Shown here: one piece after another, positions 34,273 to 47,752 of the stretch
How the letters are laid out: each line of letters opens with the position of its first letter
How positions within the stretch are numbered: position 1 is the stretch's first letter
NCBI GenBank assembly: GCA_030685235.1
Contig: MU839176.1
Coordinates: 1 to 64,000 of the forward strand
Source of the DNA: Copromyces sp. CBS 386.78
Taxonomy: Eukaryota; Ascomycota; Sordariomycetes; Sordariales; Sordariaceae
DNA length: 64,000 bases
Direction of reading: 5' to 3'
Made by a program: the position numbers and the translations under genes
The notes under the pieces: generated by a model
What the model saw: only the letters and a program-made list of their open reading frames with translations
Told to the model about the DNA's origin: nothing
The model's database searches: none

Positions 34273-37200
34273 AAGCATTCGTCCTCAGCTTTTTCATCTT
34301 GATGTTTTTGATATCAGCAATCTGACAATGTTAGTCTCCAAGCCCGACTTGAGAATGCCAGGTAAATAAATGTAGCGAGTGTTCAAACTCGTCATTATCT
34401 CCAGATTATCATTGCTCAAGTAGCATACACTAACATAGCATATTAACACACTTGCAGTTACGCAGTAGGTAGCTCTCACAGGACCTCCCGTTTACAAGTC
34501 CTGAACCTGAAGATCGCCCATGCAGTGGAACTACCTTACCCATTCATTCAACCACGTTCCTTTTGTGTTTGGTCTTGCTTATATTTCCTCTTTCAACTGG
34601 GAACTGCGTGAGGCCGACATACTACGTACTGCCTTATCCTGTAGGTAATGGTCTGATATTATCCCCCTTCGCCATATCAAAAGCGGCAGAGCCGTCGAGA
34701 CGGGACCATTGACAAGTAGGCAGCAAGCACGCCAAAAGCCACGCTGCATACCTAGGTATTTGAAATCCAGTGACGAGGACGACGACGGTAGACCCCTTTC
34801 CGGCCTGGATAGCTTCCTGACATTGGTTAGAACACCTAACCTTCCTTCCCGCCCCGCACATTTCAGAGCTGCCTTGCAGCGTCGCACTCCGAGTCCGCCC
34901 CCGTAAATACTCCGGACGCAAGTAGCTATCCGGTGATCTCTTTGGCTGGATAGTCTCTGGCTCTGGTGCTGTCGACTCCTTAGCGTGTTGTAAGGTCCAG
35001 ATCAGGGTCCGTTTTGTAAATTCATGCTCTTGTCTCCTGCTGCCGTTGCCGTCTCGACTGTCGAGACCGTCACCGTCGTTGGTTAAGAAACCCCTCAACA
35101 TGTTCTAGGCCCCATGTTTTTGGATCTCGTGAGGTTCCGTTCCTGTTCGAACCACAGGAAGTTGGGGAGATGCCCTCCAACGATAAGCCGGATGACCATC
35201 ACCAGCGAATCGTGTGAATCATGGTGTGATGCTAGCATTTGGTGCGTTTGCCGAACCGGACCAGTCAGCGAGTGAACAAGGCGTTTTGGTGCTTCATTGG
35301 CTGAGTTGTTTGGAATTTGGACCATTCAGTCGGATGACGATAATGGGCCGTAAATAACAATCTGCATTTGTGCTTGTGTCATTGACTCCTTGTGGCCTAG
35401 AGAGAAAAACGAATGAACTAAATCGACACTTTACACAAAGTGATCTCTGGGCGATATGCTAAGAATGGACAGCCAAGAGTCTGAAGAAAGGAGATTTGGG
35501 AGTTTGGATCCGATGTAAGATGCGAGAAGGAAGGCCAATTTGACATTTGTTTGATTGCGATGTGGGGTTTTTGTTCAGCTCTCTCTCTTTCGGGCGTCCC
35601 CGGTCGCGGGCGGATGTCAGCACGGAGCTCCCTCCGTATGGGCCTCCCGTATGCCAAGACCGGTATTAAGCCGAGCCTGGCCTGTGGGGCCGATCTCCGA
35701 GATCGGGATTTGGGAGATGTTGACGACGGTTAACGGCACGGATATGCGGATGCGGATGCAGGCACAGGCGGGGTTTTCAACGTCCTGAACGGGGCCGGGA
35801 TTTACTGATCTGATGGAGTCCTGAAGGGTCCCCGAACTCGCAGAGTGGGAATTGGGGTGGAGACCAGGAACCGAGGGAGTGCCGGAGTGGACGTTTTTAC
35901 CTGGAAGGGGAATGCCACTCGTGAGTATGGAGAGAAACACGGAATGACGGCATAGGGAAAGCGAGAGACATGCGGCAACAGAGTTTCGAGATTCTGCCAA
36001 TGGATAAAGACGACTTGCTCCTCGGTGAACATTTTGGCTAGACTTAGGCTTCTTGCCTTTGACCACTTGTGTCTCTCGATCCAGAGACAAAACCGACCTC
36101 ATAGCCTCGATGCCTCATAGGATCCTCAGCAAGACAGGCAAAGGTGCCGCAGTTCTCCTTGGGAAGGCTAAGCGAAGCCATTGCCCAAACAGTCCGGCCC
36201 TACATACGGAGCCCTGATACGGAGCCCTGGAAGTCTCTGAAGAATGTTCCGTCAATCGAATCCAATGGCCCTCGTTCCCCAGTTCCCCTTGCTTCTTGTA
36301 GCTCGGCGGCAGGAGTCTAAGGCAAGGGGAAAGGAGGCAGGAGGGGTTCGAGAAGGGCGAAGCATCTGGAGATTCTGACCAGCAATGGATGGGCACCGGC
36401 TGGCGTGCCTGGCGCCCTGGGTCCAGTCCAACAACGGTGAGGAAGATGGAGACATGTGATGCGAGTAATCAGGGGGAAAGTGTCATGTCGAGCATGATAG
36501 CAGAAGCACAGCATGTCGTGGCATGCCTGCCTGCCTGGGGAAAAGAGATGTGAGGTCGGGTCCAGTGAGGTGAGGCTATCCGACTGCCAGCATGGCCATC
36601 GGATGGCAGTGGGCAGTCTCAACATGTGCCCTGCAGGGGAGGTGCCGATTCATGTGCTGAATGACGCACAGGCCACTTGACGTGTAAGTCGTCGTCTGTT
36701 GTCGATGAAGGCCGGCAAGTATGTACGTATTATGTACAATATCAAATACGGGGTGAGAGGGTGGGCAGCTTGGAGCCCAAGCTTCTCTCTTTCCAAGAAT
36801 ACCGCCGCGGAACCAGAAACGAGACGAGGTGTGTGTTGTGAGTTGTCAAAGTTGTGTCTGAGATAGTGTGTTCTTTGTCAGCAGAAATCCAAGCATTTTT
36901 GAATTACCTGGGAAGATCTCGAAAAGGAGATGATGACTGAGAAGCTGTCAAGCTGTAAAAAGCGTAGCAAGATTGACAGGAACATTGCTTGATAGAAAAG
37001 GTCCAAGTGAAGACCCACGCCGTCCGGGAAATGACGGTGCCCTCGAAATGATGTCGTCCAGTGGAAGGGGTCCGCCTCACTTTTGAGCGGATTAAGGCCC
37101 AATCAGGCGCAGTGTGATGGGGCTCAAGCCCAGTGGGATTCGCTGGCAGCAAGGCAACAAGGGGAGACAAAACACCCTTGTACAGTGTAATCATCACTGT

Positions 37201-40200
37201 CCACTCTCTTGATGCTCTCTTTCACCATGTTGTCCAGCAAATAGTTGATGACCACAGTTGAGCGTCTTGCAGCAGAGGATATGGGAGAAGGAGATAATTG
37301 CCCGGGAGGCTTACACCTTTTTACGGCGGCCTTCTCTTGTGACCGAATGCATCATTGCCGACTGGAGGAGTGGTGTTGACAATGATGCTTTTCGATCAAG
37401 GTGAAGGTCTGACAACTGGCAAAGCGGATGGGCGTGACCGTCCCGGTGGTGTCGACTAGTCCAGGGCAGGCTCTCTAGCAATGTCACCTACCGGCAGGCA
37501 GGGAGTTGAAGGAAGATCCAGAGATCCAACCGATCCAGGAATTTGAAGCCGTGATTGGACTTTTCTTTTGTCATATGGCCAGGGTCCTGGTGTTGAACCG
37601 AATTTGCTCTTCTGTCATTTCGTCTTTACTACCCGTGAAGGGAAGTGGGCGGCGTGGCACGGGGATGTCCCTATTGTCCCCGGACAATGCCCCCCAGGCA
37701 TGACTTTCTGTACATGATATTGATAGTCTCCTCCCCAGCCGGCGGATGCAGCCATGCCACGAGCCGGTCAAGAGTACCTGATCATTGAGTCTGGAAAAAT
37801 GGAAGATCTGAAAGGAGAAAGATGCTAAACTGAAAATAGCCATGGAATTGTCGAGGAGAAGACCATGGCGAGGGTGGAGGAAGCGAGGAGGGTTAGGTAG
37901 GTACGGTGAGCTGGGCTGGATGCTGGAAAAGGTAAGGTGAGGTTTGGGTCAAGACGGAGACGACGCCGGAGTGTAGCTGTCACTGTTAGCACCTGGCAAC
38001 AGTTGTCACTGCCCCCCTCGAACACGGGCCTCTGTGACCCACTGCCCCTCCATCGAGCCGCAGCTTATTTTTGGAGCACAGACCACTTTCAGTTATCGGG
38101 CACCGTGACTTCTGCTGTCTGCCTGAGCTGCCGGTGTTGGGGAAGGGACAACTCAACGATGGGATGGATCATTTGATGCGGCAGAAAGAGGGAAAGCGCT
38201 GCCAGCAAAAAGCAAAGATGCAGGTACGAAAGAGTAAAGAATCTTGAGTGACCATTCGTCCAGGTCGCAATGGCAGAGACCGACTCGGGGAGTCACCAGC
38301 ATCTCTCTGAACTTCAATTTCCCCCACAACACCATCACGCCAGCTGTACAACACCCTCTTCTTTCCTCCTTACAACTGGCGATGCGTGCGACCCCAACGG
38401 AAGGAATTGGCAACAAGCCACCACCCACACTGTCTCTCTCCCCGGACTTTGGTTTTCCATCTGGCACTCAACTGTCAATGCATGCACGCACTCAAAGAAG
38501 CGGCTCACGATGGGTGGTAATTGGTACATGGAGTGATGGACCATGGCCGCTGTCTGTCCAGGGCTCCAAGCCGACGCCTTCCCACGACGTTGTCCCCCCC
38601 AAAGTTCCATTTTCCGTCGACGACGCTAGCCAGCGCATTGATTGGGTTGGGTAGACACCGGCCAAAGCCAATGACAACCTCGTCCCTTCAGCACAGCCTA
38701 CCTACCTCTCACCCTACGGCACTGCACCCGCGAAAACAACGTCTTCCAGGGCACACATCAGTATGAACACGACCACACCAAACACCACCAAGCAAGAGCA
38801 ACAAGCCATTCATGCCTGGCGTGGCCCAGCAGAGAACATGGTCAAACAAATTACCTATGGTGAACCTGACTGGGCCGTTAGGTACGACACCACCCACCAT
38901 CAAGTATCATACAATCTCGAGTATCCTCTTGCTTGACCTTGTTTTCCCCTTGGACCAGTTGGATTTGACCATACTCCTCCCACAAACCCCACGACGACTC
39001 CTTTTACCAGGAATTAGGACGTGGGGTATGACCACAGTATTCCGGATTGGTATTCCACCAAAAATGGAACCGCTGATCCTCTGCCACTCCGAACGAACCA
39101 CCGGCACATGTTCCCCGTTTTGTTGCCTTTTTGCTTTTAATCTCACAATGCATCTTACCATTCAGCAATCATTTGAGCTGGCTAGTCTAGCAAGGCCACG
39201 GCAGCAAGCTTGAGCTCGATAAGGATGTCGACAGCTGGGAACCGATATGTATGGAGCGAGGTAGCGAGGCTGGCCACTCCATCGGGGCCGTTGAGGTTGC
39301 CCGCTACGGCACGCTTCCAGTTGCTCACACGCTAGACCATGTATGACGATAGGGTCATTATTCGCCAATGATCCCCTGCTGGGCGAAGTGCTACACAACG
39401 TTTTTGGCTCTCTGCGGCAGGGCACATTCAACACGGCCAAGTATATGCACTTTGCGGCCGTCAACCGTCTTCGCGATGCCTGCTTGCAGCCGCTTATTGT
39501 TCGGCTGCCGTATAGACGTTGAGACTCTCCACCGTCATTCACCGGCAGCAGCAAAGTACACGTCGTTGGCAGATCACGTTGGGTCTTCTTCATGGAACAC
39601 ACATGCCTAGCCCAAGCCAGCCGGCCGGCCCACCATGCCTACACCAAGCATTCCTGCAAATCGGGGACAAGATCTCTCAAAGCACCTATTTAGCGTGCAT
39701 TCACAGCGTACCACAGCAGCCCGCTCAGAATCGTCACTGGTCACCCAAAAAAGAGAGAGCGTCTTCCCCGCCGCCATGCTCGAATCTGACACACCCAGAC
39801 CGCGGCCAAATAATATAGCGTCCCGGAAGACACACACGCGGCCATAGTGTACACGGGCAGGCAGTATCATTGCATCAAATCTTGCACAAAACGTCCAGAG
39901 ACAAAAACCCCTGTTCCAGGACACCGTTGATCCTCGGCCAAGTCGTCACCATTCCGCGCAGAGAGCAGGCGTCGGTGTGTGGTGGATTACCAAACCCATT
40001 CCGCTCAACCCATGTATCCATCATTATTCTCCCCCCATCCCACCCTCTTGGCTCTCTGCCCATCTGGGAGTGGAACAGGACTGGCACCCGCATATCGACG
40101 AGGCCCAAAATACAATCTACAAAGGTACATGCGAGGTGGTAGCTATCTCCTCGTACCTTGTCAACACCCACCTCCTCCAATCCTCTAGCCGTACAACGGC

Positions 40201-40590
40201 GTGCACATCAACAAGCCTCGTGGGACTGACTGGATAAATATCGTTGCTTTCCGTCTGTGTGCCTGTCCATTTTCCTCTGAAACACCCACTTTGCCAATTC
40301 TCTAGTTTTGTTCAACTGTCACCTCGACAAGAGATCTTCCTATCCATCACGTTCCAGGATTCTCGTTCAACGCGCCCTAGCACGTCCTAGCAGCACAGCT
40401 TCGCCCGCCTTATCGGACACCAAATCTATCCAACTCCATCCGATCAAGCAAACTTCGGCTCAAGATCGTCTCTGCCAAGATCGAGACTATCTGTACTCCC
40501 GAAAACCACACCAGATCGTCCCTTCTCGACGTTGTGCTTGCCGTGCTGGACGACCACGTCTAGTACCGCAGCATCCATATCCAGCTCATC

Positions 40591-43018
40591 ATGAGCCAAC
40601 CGGCCTTGAATAGTCTCGAGACCCATCAGTTACAGGCGCTATTACACCAGCATCAAGAGCAAGCTCGCGCTGCCGAGAATCAGGCTCGCGCCATCGAGAA
40701 TCAGCTCAGAGCTCGATCTTCAATTCCCACTCCTGCCCTGACAGATTTCGACACTGTACCGGGGAATTATCGAGTCTCTTCTTCGTGTTCACCGGCAACC
40801 AGCAATGTACGCTCACGAAGCAACACAATACCCCGCAGCGTGGGAGGTGTCAGCATGGTCCCGACTTTGAGCCTCAACAACAACCATGCACCGCAACAGC
40901 CACTAGTAAGGAAACTCGCTTGCTGTGACCAAACGTTCAGTCCCACTCATTCTTGTATAGGAACAAAGTCGTCCCATGAAACGCTCAAAAACCACGCATC
41001 CCACCATGCCGGCGACTGCTGCCGCCACAGTGAGAATGGCGAGGTCTTGTTCAAGCGCATCGGCCCAGCCCGCGTACAGCAGGACGAGTAACCCCTTCGT
41101 CGGCCCCGGGCCGGTTACCCCGCCCTATCCCCGGCCTGCACGGAACAGCCTACCAGCTACCCACACCAGTGCCACGATAATGGAAACAGCCTTAAACCTC
41201 AACCAGCTGCATCGGCCCACGCCTACAAACTTTCTCTACGGGAATCCCAGCTTTCATGCCCAGCTTCCTCAACGGCCGTTCCCTATGGGGTCGTTGGCAG
41301 AGAATGGCACCGAGATGGACCCAGCGGACATTATCTCCATGTGGAACCTGCAGGAAATGGCCATGACCTCTCCTCTACATACACAGCCCATCGGTCTCCC
41401 TACAGCCAACCATGACCAGTTCCAGTATCTTGGCGACTCTGGGAACCCGTCAATATGCGGCTCTATGACGTCGGCACCTACTCTCGATACCGTCCCGATG
41501 ACAAGGTCCAACAGCAATCTGAATGACAATATGCCCATTCAGTTTGCCGAAATGGTTCGGATTGAGTCTCAGCAACCGAATCGTCAGCAAAACCGCCGGG
41601 AAAGCTATAGTCAACCGCAGCCCATCACTGCCTCGCTGCTGGGAAAACGGTCAGCGTCCGATCCTGATTTTCTCGAGGCAGACCTCAATGGACTTCCAGT
41701 CTCGTTCCACAGCCATCTTTACTCTGCGTCGGCACCTTCCAACCCACCTTCCATGAGCAGCCAGCACCCCATGGGGCACTCTATATCGCAAACAACCTCC
41801 GACTCTACGCCTGAGGGGAACATCAAACAAGAACTGGATGAGCACCTCTCCATGGAGAGATCGGAATCTAAGGACAGCGACAAGTCAAACCATTCCCTGT
41901 CGCTGAAGCTTCGTGCCAAGGAGGCTCTCGTCCGTCAGAATGTCAACGCTTCAAAGTCCCGACATCTTCAGCCTAAGCCTGCCACAGATATCACCAAAAA
42001 GGAATCCTCCGAGCCTACTGGTGTAGCTGGCAAGGACGGCAAGGCTGTCATCACCAAGACCAAGTATGAGCGACCCAAGCACCCCAAGGTCAAGTGCCCT
42101 CAGTGCAACGAGAACCCCGAAGGCTTCAGGGGCGAGCACGAGTTGCGCCGACACACGGAAGCCAAACACAACATGTTGGTCAAGAAGTGGGTGTGCCGTG
42201 ATCCAGCTCTTGAAGGTATTCCCCATTTGGAGAAGGCCGTCAAGCCTCTTGCGGATTGCAAGCAATGCTCGCAGGGGAAGCAATACGGGGCGTACTACAA
42301 CGCTGCTGCTCATTTGCGCCGAACACACTTCAAGGTCAAGCAGTCTCGCAAGGGTGCCAACTCCAAAAGTGCCAAGGGCGGCTCGGGCCAGGCCGGTAAA
42401 GCTGAAGAGGAGAAGCGTGGTGGAAAAGGCGGCGGTGACTGGCCTCCTATGTCTGAGCTCAAGCAGTGGATGGTCGAGAAGCTGGTTCCCATGGATCAAG
42501 AGGGCGCGTTTAACCAAGACGGTGCTGATTCCGACGGCGCTGTTGACCCTGAAGACATGGAGAATGGGCTCTTCGACGCTCAGTACGTCCAGGTCGGGTT
42601 CGGGCTTGCGCCCAGGGCAGGTGTCTTCGATGTAGCTACCTTCGCCGGCGTAGGGGGAAGCTTCCAGGATTTGGACGGGTTGAATGCCACCGGCTTCCAA
42701 AACTTGAATGGAGAACTGGGTCTACAGGGTTCAGATCTTCTCATGGACGCCGGTATGTACGTGCATCAGCCAATGCAGTCCATGCCCATCGCTTCGGGAT
42801 TCGACTTTGGCACGGCTCAAGACGCGCCGCAACAACAGCAGCACATGACGAGCATCGACAATCACAATTACACCTCCCCTGTCTCGTCGACTGCCACGAT
42901 TACCCAAGGCGGTTTATCAGCCGAACACCAATTTCTCATGGCACCGGCGATGCAAGCCTCGCAGAACGATCTGCCGGACATGTCCTTCGATCTGATGTTT
43001 ACTGCTGGCGCACAGTGA
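40591..43018 (+). CDS. C2H2-type zinc-finger putative transcription factor
   Basis: Exon 1 (40591-40905) and exon 2 (40961-43018) with a 55-nt intron (donor GTAAGG, acceptor TAG) give 790 residues. The N-terminus is Gln/Ala-rich and helical. The first 450 residues are otherwise Ser/Pro/Asn/Gln-rich and disordered. At about 481-510 is a finger-like [20 protein letters not shown], and at about 538-562 a second Cys/His block, [21 protein letters not shown] basic linker and a short [11 protein letters not shown] helix near 597 follow. The C-terminus is Gln- and acidic-rich, fitting an activation region. This finger arrangement occurs in a filamentous-fungal family, but I cannot name the member or its targets. 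The 9.7-kb gene-free stretch upstream suits a developmentally controlled gene; that is inference. Confidence 0.88.
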
Positions 43019-46000
43019 CGCCGACTTGCCTAAATATTGTCTATCCGGGATTCGTCCCTTCGGCAACCGGCATCTCCACGTCACATCAATCCTGCACCAA
43101 AATCTTGGCTACACATCACCGTCTTCTCATTCCTATTTACGTCTTCCATTCTTTTGCTTCTTTTTTGCCGGCTTTATATTTCCTATTTCGCCTTGTCTTG
43201 GACTTTCCGCCAAGGTTCCGCAGGTTGTCTCGCTTCCATCGGGATCCTCGAACTTTTGACTCAGACCCTGATCGTCGCACACATACATGGATCGCTGTCG
43301 CACCACCTCGAACTCAAAACGTTCATCATCACGCTTTGAGCGCAGTTCCCGTCGGCCGAAACAAGCGCCTTCAGCCAGAAGCTCATTCACAACGTGCCGC
43401 GGATTGACATCCCGTCCTTTGAAGTCGGTCTAGAGTCCGGCGTCACAGCATCTATCTTTTTCGGACATTCTTTTGTTCGACTCCTTTTTTTGGCCTATCT
43501 CGTCTTTACCCAACGTTCATACATCGTTATCTTTGGCTTTGGCTTTCAGCACAACACAACACAGCAACAGGGAGAGCTCAGTCATTCACACACACAAGCA
43601 AGCAAGCATAAGCGTTGAGAGGCAGCATGCGTGTACAGGTTCAGGTTGTTTGGGTAGCACAGGAGATTCAGCCCGGCGGCGGACGGCGAACGGTTAGCGG
43701 TTAGCGGCGGCGTTTCGCAAATGGTGTTTCGGATAAGGGACAGTTGGGTCTTTCTTTCTTGCGCTTTTGGTTTTTTTGTTTTGGGTAGGGTGTCTTGCAC
43801 GTATGCTGCATGGGCATTTGGCTTTTTTCTTGGTTTTATGACGCGATTACCCCCCTTATGTTCATTGTCACTTTGTTGATGTGTTTTTTTCTCTCTTTCT
43901 TTCGTTTTTCCCTTGGTCCTTTTGGGCGCGGCGGCGGCGGTAGATATACCAAGCACATCTTTGGATAGGTCGTGGACAAAAGATGGGCAAGAACGGAAAA
44001 GGGCAGGCAAAGGATGGCAGGGCCAGTCTGCCACATCAGATACCACAGATACCGGATGCCATATGAAAGTTTGTTATTTACTGGGCTGGGATCAATCTAG
44101 TTACCTCGCAAGGGGCGCAAGAAGAGGCAGGAAGATGCAGAAATCCCGGCGTTTTGTCTTTAGGGTCGGAGAACACGGACGGTTGATTAGGTCCGGGTTG
44201 GCGAGCGTAATAGACAACTGTGGTGAGCTTGTTTACACCAGCGGTCAGTCGTCAGCTCGCATGAAAGTGTGTTTGTGTTACTAGACATTCATAGAACAGA
44301 GGCATTCAACCTCGTGCAAACCACCAGAACGAACGAAAGAAAGATGAAAGAAACGCGAAGCATGTGATTGATGATGAGTAAACGTGGCGACTGCACGACG
44401 AAAGAACACGGCATTCATCAAATCGATGCATGCATAAACAAAGTCTCTATCCGTCGCTTCCATGCAAGTAGCCTATTCGGACCGGGAGATGGGTACCTAG
44501 GTAGCCATCGTCGGCAAGTGACGGACGACGAGCAGTAGGTTGGAGGGATCCATCCACAGAGCCCGGAACCTACCTAAGCATGAGGGAGGCCATTCTGTCC
44601 TGTCCTCGCAAAGGAAGGGACAGACTGACTGACTGACTGACTGACTGACTGGATGACGGCCGAACGAGGAACAGCTGTTACAATAAATAGTCTAGGCAGT
44701 TTAGTTTAGTTCACATGACAGTCAGTCAGATAGATAGATGGATACCTCACCCACCATTCAAGGAAATCAATCAATCAATCATAGGCCACATGTAAATGTT
44801 GGAGAGCGCCAGGCAGAAAAAGGATAGATAGACAGTAAGCTAATGTACTTACATACGATGGATGCAGTGCACGCACACTTTGACATACATCGGTACTTTC
44901 CGTCCTATAATAATTACCGCCGATAACTATGGTACTCACTAGATAGATAGATAGATAGATAGCAGAACCGTATCGATGGATAGATGGATAGATGAATGGT
45001 CTTCACTCCGTTCCGTTGGCATCAAACACCTTCCCTTTTTTTTTTTTTTTTTTTGGTTTGTTTGTTTGTGTCAAGAAAGCGAACTAGGGAAGGAACTAAA
45101 CAACGTAAGTGATGCAATGGTTTGAGGACCGGCCGGGGGGGGGGGGGGGGGGGGGGGGTGTTTTTTTTTTTTTTTTTTTTTAAGGGTTGCCGGGGGTGTA
45201 AAAAACAAAACGATCCAAAACCTAGTATGGGTATGGTAAGTTTTTNNNNNNNNNNTCTTGCCTTGAGCCCGCCGCCGCCCCCCCCCCCCCGCCCCCCGCC
45301 CCCCCCCCGCCCCCCCCCCCGCCCCCCCCCGCCCCCCCCCCCGCCCCCCCCCCGCCCCCCCCCCCCCCCGCCCGCGTGTGCATATGATATGATTTTTGAG
45401 ACTTGAGACTTGGGAGGATCAGGAAACTACCTACATTACCTACCTACTAGGTAGGTAGTTTAAAGTTGGAACACACTGTACACAAGCCGAGAAAGGGGAT
45501 TGTTCAATGACAAAGGGATCGATCCATCGATCGATCGATCGCGGCGCGCGCGTACCCGTCCGTCCGTCCATTCAGAAGAAGAAGAAATGTCGTGGTGGCT
45601 GGGCATAAATAATTAAATAATCCACGTTCTAAGTCTATTCTATCCAGGCGGCGTGATGGTTCGATATGCCGTGCCGGCCGACGGCAAGGAATGCATTGCA
45701 TTGTATGTCAAAGGTTGGAGATAATAAATGAATGAGGAGTGTCTTTTTCGTTCTGGCCCTTTCGTGCCTCATGATGATCGTTGAGCTCGGAATCAATCAC
45801 GCACGTCAGTCGAATCTGTGGCAATTCAATGATATGTCAAATTAACAATTTAACATGGAGAAAATCAACTCCCGCTGGACACCTAATGAAATGAAACCCG
45901 CCTGATCCCATCCATCCATCCCCGGAAGGTGAGCTTCCTGACGACCTGACCCATAACCCATAACCCATAAACCCGCCGAATGCCGCCCCTTGCCCATTGA

Positions 46001-46303
46001 GGGGCGCCGCCATGTATATCTGTACAAAGTATATTAACCCAAGAGAAACCCATGATCGCTCGTGCTCGTCATACCCCGTCCTGTTCGCCTGTCCCAGTAC
46101 CCGATACCCTGATCCATTTCCATAGCTCTTCCCGGCGCCGACCCGTGATATGATGTCCCGTGAAACATGATGAAATCCATATTCGATGACCGATCCTGTG
46201 CCCAAGTCCTTTTTTCATCGCCATGCGCCGTATCCCATAACCATACCACGTAACCCATATCCGATAATCATACCTCGTAGATGTAGACCCGAGCCTTACC
46301 CAG
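43019..46303. other. Convergent intergenic region with repeats and an assembly gap
   Basis: This lies between the C2H2 gene and the minus-strand membrane protein. Frames such as 43582-44046 (-) have no domain. (GACT)n at about 44622-44650, (GATA)n at 44943-44962, T-runs, and the G-run/N-gap/C-run at 45135-45370 lie here. Confidence 0.6.
45135..45375. repeat. G-run, T-run, N gap and C-rich array
   Basis: Twenty-four G (45135-45158) and about 21 T (45161-45181) are followed by 10 N (45246-45255) and a roughly 100-base C-rich array with single G interruptions (45271-45372). The G and C tracts are complementary and could pair across the gap. The gap is probably an assembly scar at a difficult sequence, so true length and order are uncertain. 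Confidence 0.9.
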
Positions 46304-47752
46304 TTACCACTCCGCAGGCCAAGCCCACCAGCCCTCTCTTCCCCCATGATCCTCTTGGTCCAAATCCGAAAAAACACCGCCCAAAGTTATGTTGTAGACC
46401 GTCTCGAACGCTCCCACCGTCAGATCCAAATCCTCGACCTCTGGACATCTATCCGGTCCGCATCTATCCATCACCTTTGCCTGAACCCACTCATCCTTCT
46501 GCAAGTCCCCTTGTTGTCTAATCAAGATGATCTTTCCACACAGCGGGTTCCTCTTCCACTGGGGATCAAATGAACTATCGGGTAGGTTTCGCGGGTGGAG
46601 TTTTGCGGAAGAATCACGTTTAGCGGCCTCGTCCCAGATTTTGTAAGAGATGGCAACATCCATTGCGTCGTTTTGGACGTCAATTCCGCAAGCACCGACG
46701 CGGCTGGAAGGGGAGTAGGACGTGAAGGTCGCTTGATGGACGGTTAGAGGAGGGTCCTCGCCGAGTGGTGGCGGGAGGGGAATGTCGCTGTCGCTGTCGT
46801 CGTCTTTGTGGTGGTGTTTGAGTCCAAGTCCCAATCCAAGGCCGAGTGCCAACCCGAGCAGCAAGAGCAGCAGAAGCGGCAGGAGAAGGAAAAGACAAAA
46901 CCGCCTTCTGTTCAACCCAAACGGATACCTCTTCTCAGGCGGCAACAACCTCCGATTGACCCAATTCCTCACCCTCTCTTTCTCCGTCAGTCTCGGCGGC
47001 GGTGGCGGATTCGGAATGCTTCCCAGCGTCGTGACCGTGTGCGTCGGCAGTATTCCTCCTCCCTTGCCATGTCGTTCCGGATCCAACCCCCCCGCAAAAC
47101 TATTCCTCCCCATATACCCGAACCCCAAACTCTTTCTCCAGCCCGCGCTGTTGACCCCACCGTGCTGATGATCGTTGGGAGACATGGCCTCCCTGGAGTC
47201 CTTCTCCCCTACCGCGGGCGGATCGACCAAACTGAATAGCGAAGGAATGCTCTTGGAGCGCGGCTTGTGCTGCTTCTTGACGAAACTTGGTTGCTTCCTC
47301 GCTTCGAGGAAGGGAATCGACGAAAGCAGGTTGCGCGTCTGCTGCAGCTTGCCGCGCTTGGGCGGGTTTCGGGGCGTTTCCCATTCGGGGAGGTAGCGGA
47401 TGCGTTGCTCGACCTGGTGGCGGGTGTTTGCGATGTACGGTGGTTCTTCTTGTGCTGTTGCCTCTGGGGATGTATCGAGGGGTGGAAGGGCTGGGAGTGG
47501 CCGCGAAGGAAGAGTGCGCGAGGAGACGGCCGTGGGCGCGGGACTGGGGCTGACCATCCTAAGGCCTGCTGCTTGTCCTTGTCCTGGACGCGTGGGAACT
47601 GGGGACATTGGGAAGATGGAGGATATGGGAGAGACGGGCTCTGGGTCTGCATCGTCGGCGCGGGAGTAGGTCGTCGGGAAGTCTGGTGGATGGGATTGGA
47701 GTGGCGACGGTAGAGGGATAGGGAGGTCGCTCTCAGACCTGTTTGATGCCAT
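46304..47752 (-). CDS. Single-pass membrane protein with extracellular double-psi beta-barrel domain
   Basis: A single-exon gene of 482 residues. Residues 1-280 are a Pro/Ser-rich, basic cytoplasmic segment. A Leu/Gly-rich transmembrane helix follows at about 285-311, flanked by RRR inside and HHHKDDDSDSD outside, so type II topology (N-in) is likely. Residues about 340-475 match the RlpA/barwin/expansin-like double-psi beta-barrel: GACG at 353-356, a central NPLCGKI, then KVMDRCGP and LDLTVGAFE, which carry the conserved Asp residues. Such domains act on or bind cell-wall polysaccharide; here membrane anchoring suggests a wall-facing role, which is inference. The start at 47752 is the first ATG of the frame and the sequence before it is not protein-like. 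Confidence 0.88.
   Translation of the reverse strand: MASNRSESDLPIPLPSPLQSHPPDFPTTYSRADDADPEPVSPISSIFPMSPVPTRPGQGQAAGLRMVSPSPAPTAVSSRTLPSRPLPALPPLDTSPEATAQEEPPYIANTRHQVEQRIRYLPEWETPRNPPKRGKLQQTRNLLSSIPFLEARKQPSFVKKQHKPRSKSIPSLFSLVDPPAVGEKDSREAMSPNDHQHGGVNSAGWRKSLGFGYMGRNSFAGGLDPERHGKGGGILPTHTVTTLGSIPNPPPPPRLTEKERVRNWVNRRLLPPEKRYPFGLNRRRFCLFLLLPLLLLLLLGLALGLGLGLGLKHHHKDDDSDSDIPLPPPLGEDPPLTVHQATFTSYSPSSRVGACGIDVQNDAMDVAISYKIWDEAAKRDSSAKLHPRNLPDSSFDPQWKRNPLCGKIILIRQQGDLQKDEWVQAKVMDRCGPDRCPEVEDLDLTVGAFETVYNITLGGVFSDLDQEDHGGREGWWAWPAEW

Larger units (their letters stand above)
30931..40590. other. 9.7-kb region without a recognisable gene
   Basis: This lies between the divergent Yos9 and C2H2 genes. 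Both strands contain only short frames with no domain (for example 35617-36102 - and 36317-36625 -). It includes GAT arrays (31758-31790, 33335-33364), a 35-base T-run (32004-32038), CCAG repeats (about 33292-33320), the inverted-repeat/tRNA-like island at 32190-32706 and the MITE-like element at 33926-34272. The part near 40590 is probably promoter and leader of the C2H2 gene. Non-coding RNA cannot be excluded. Confidence 0.6.
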
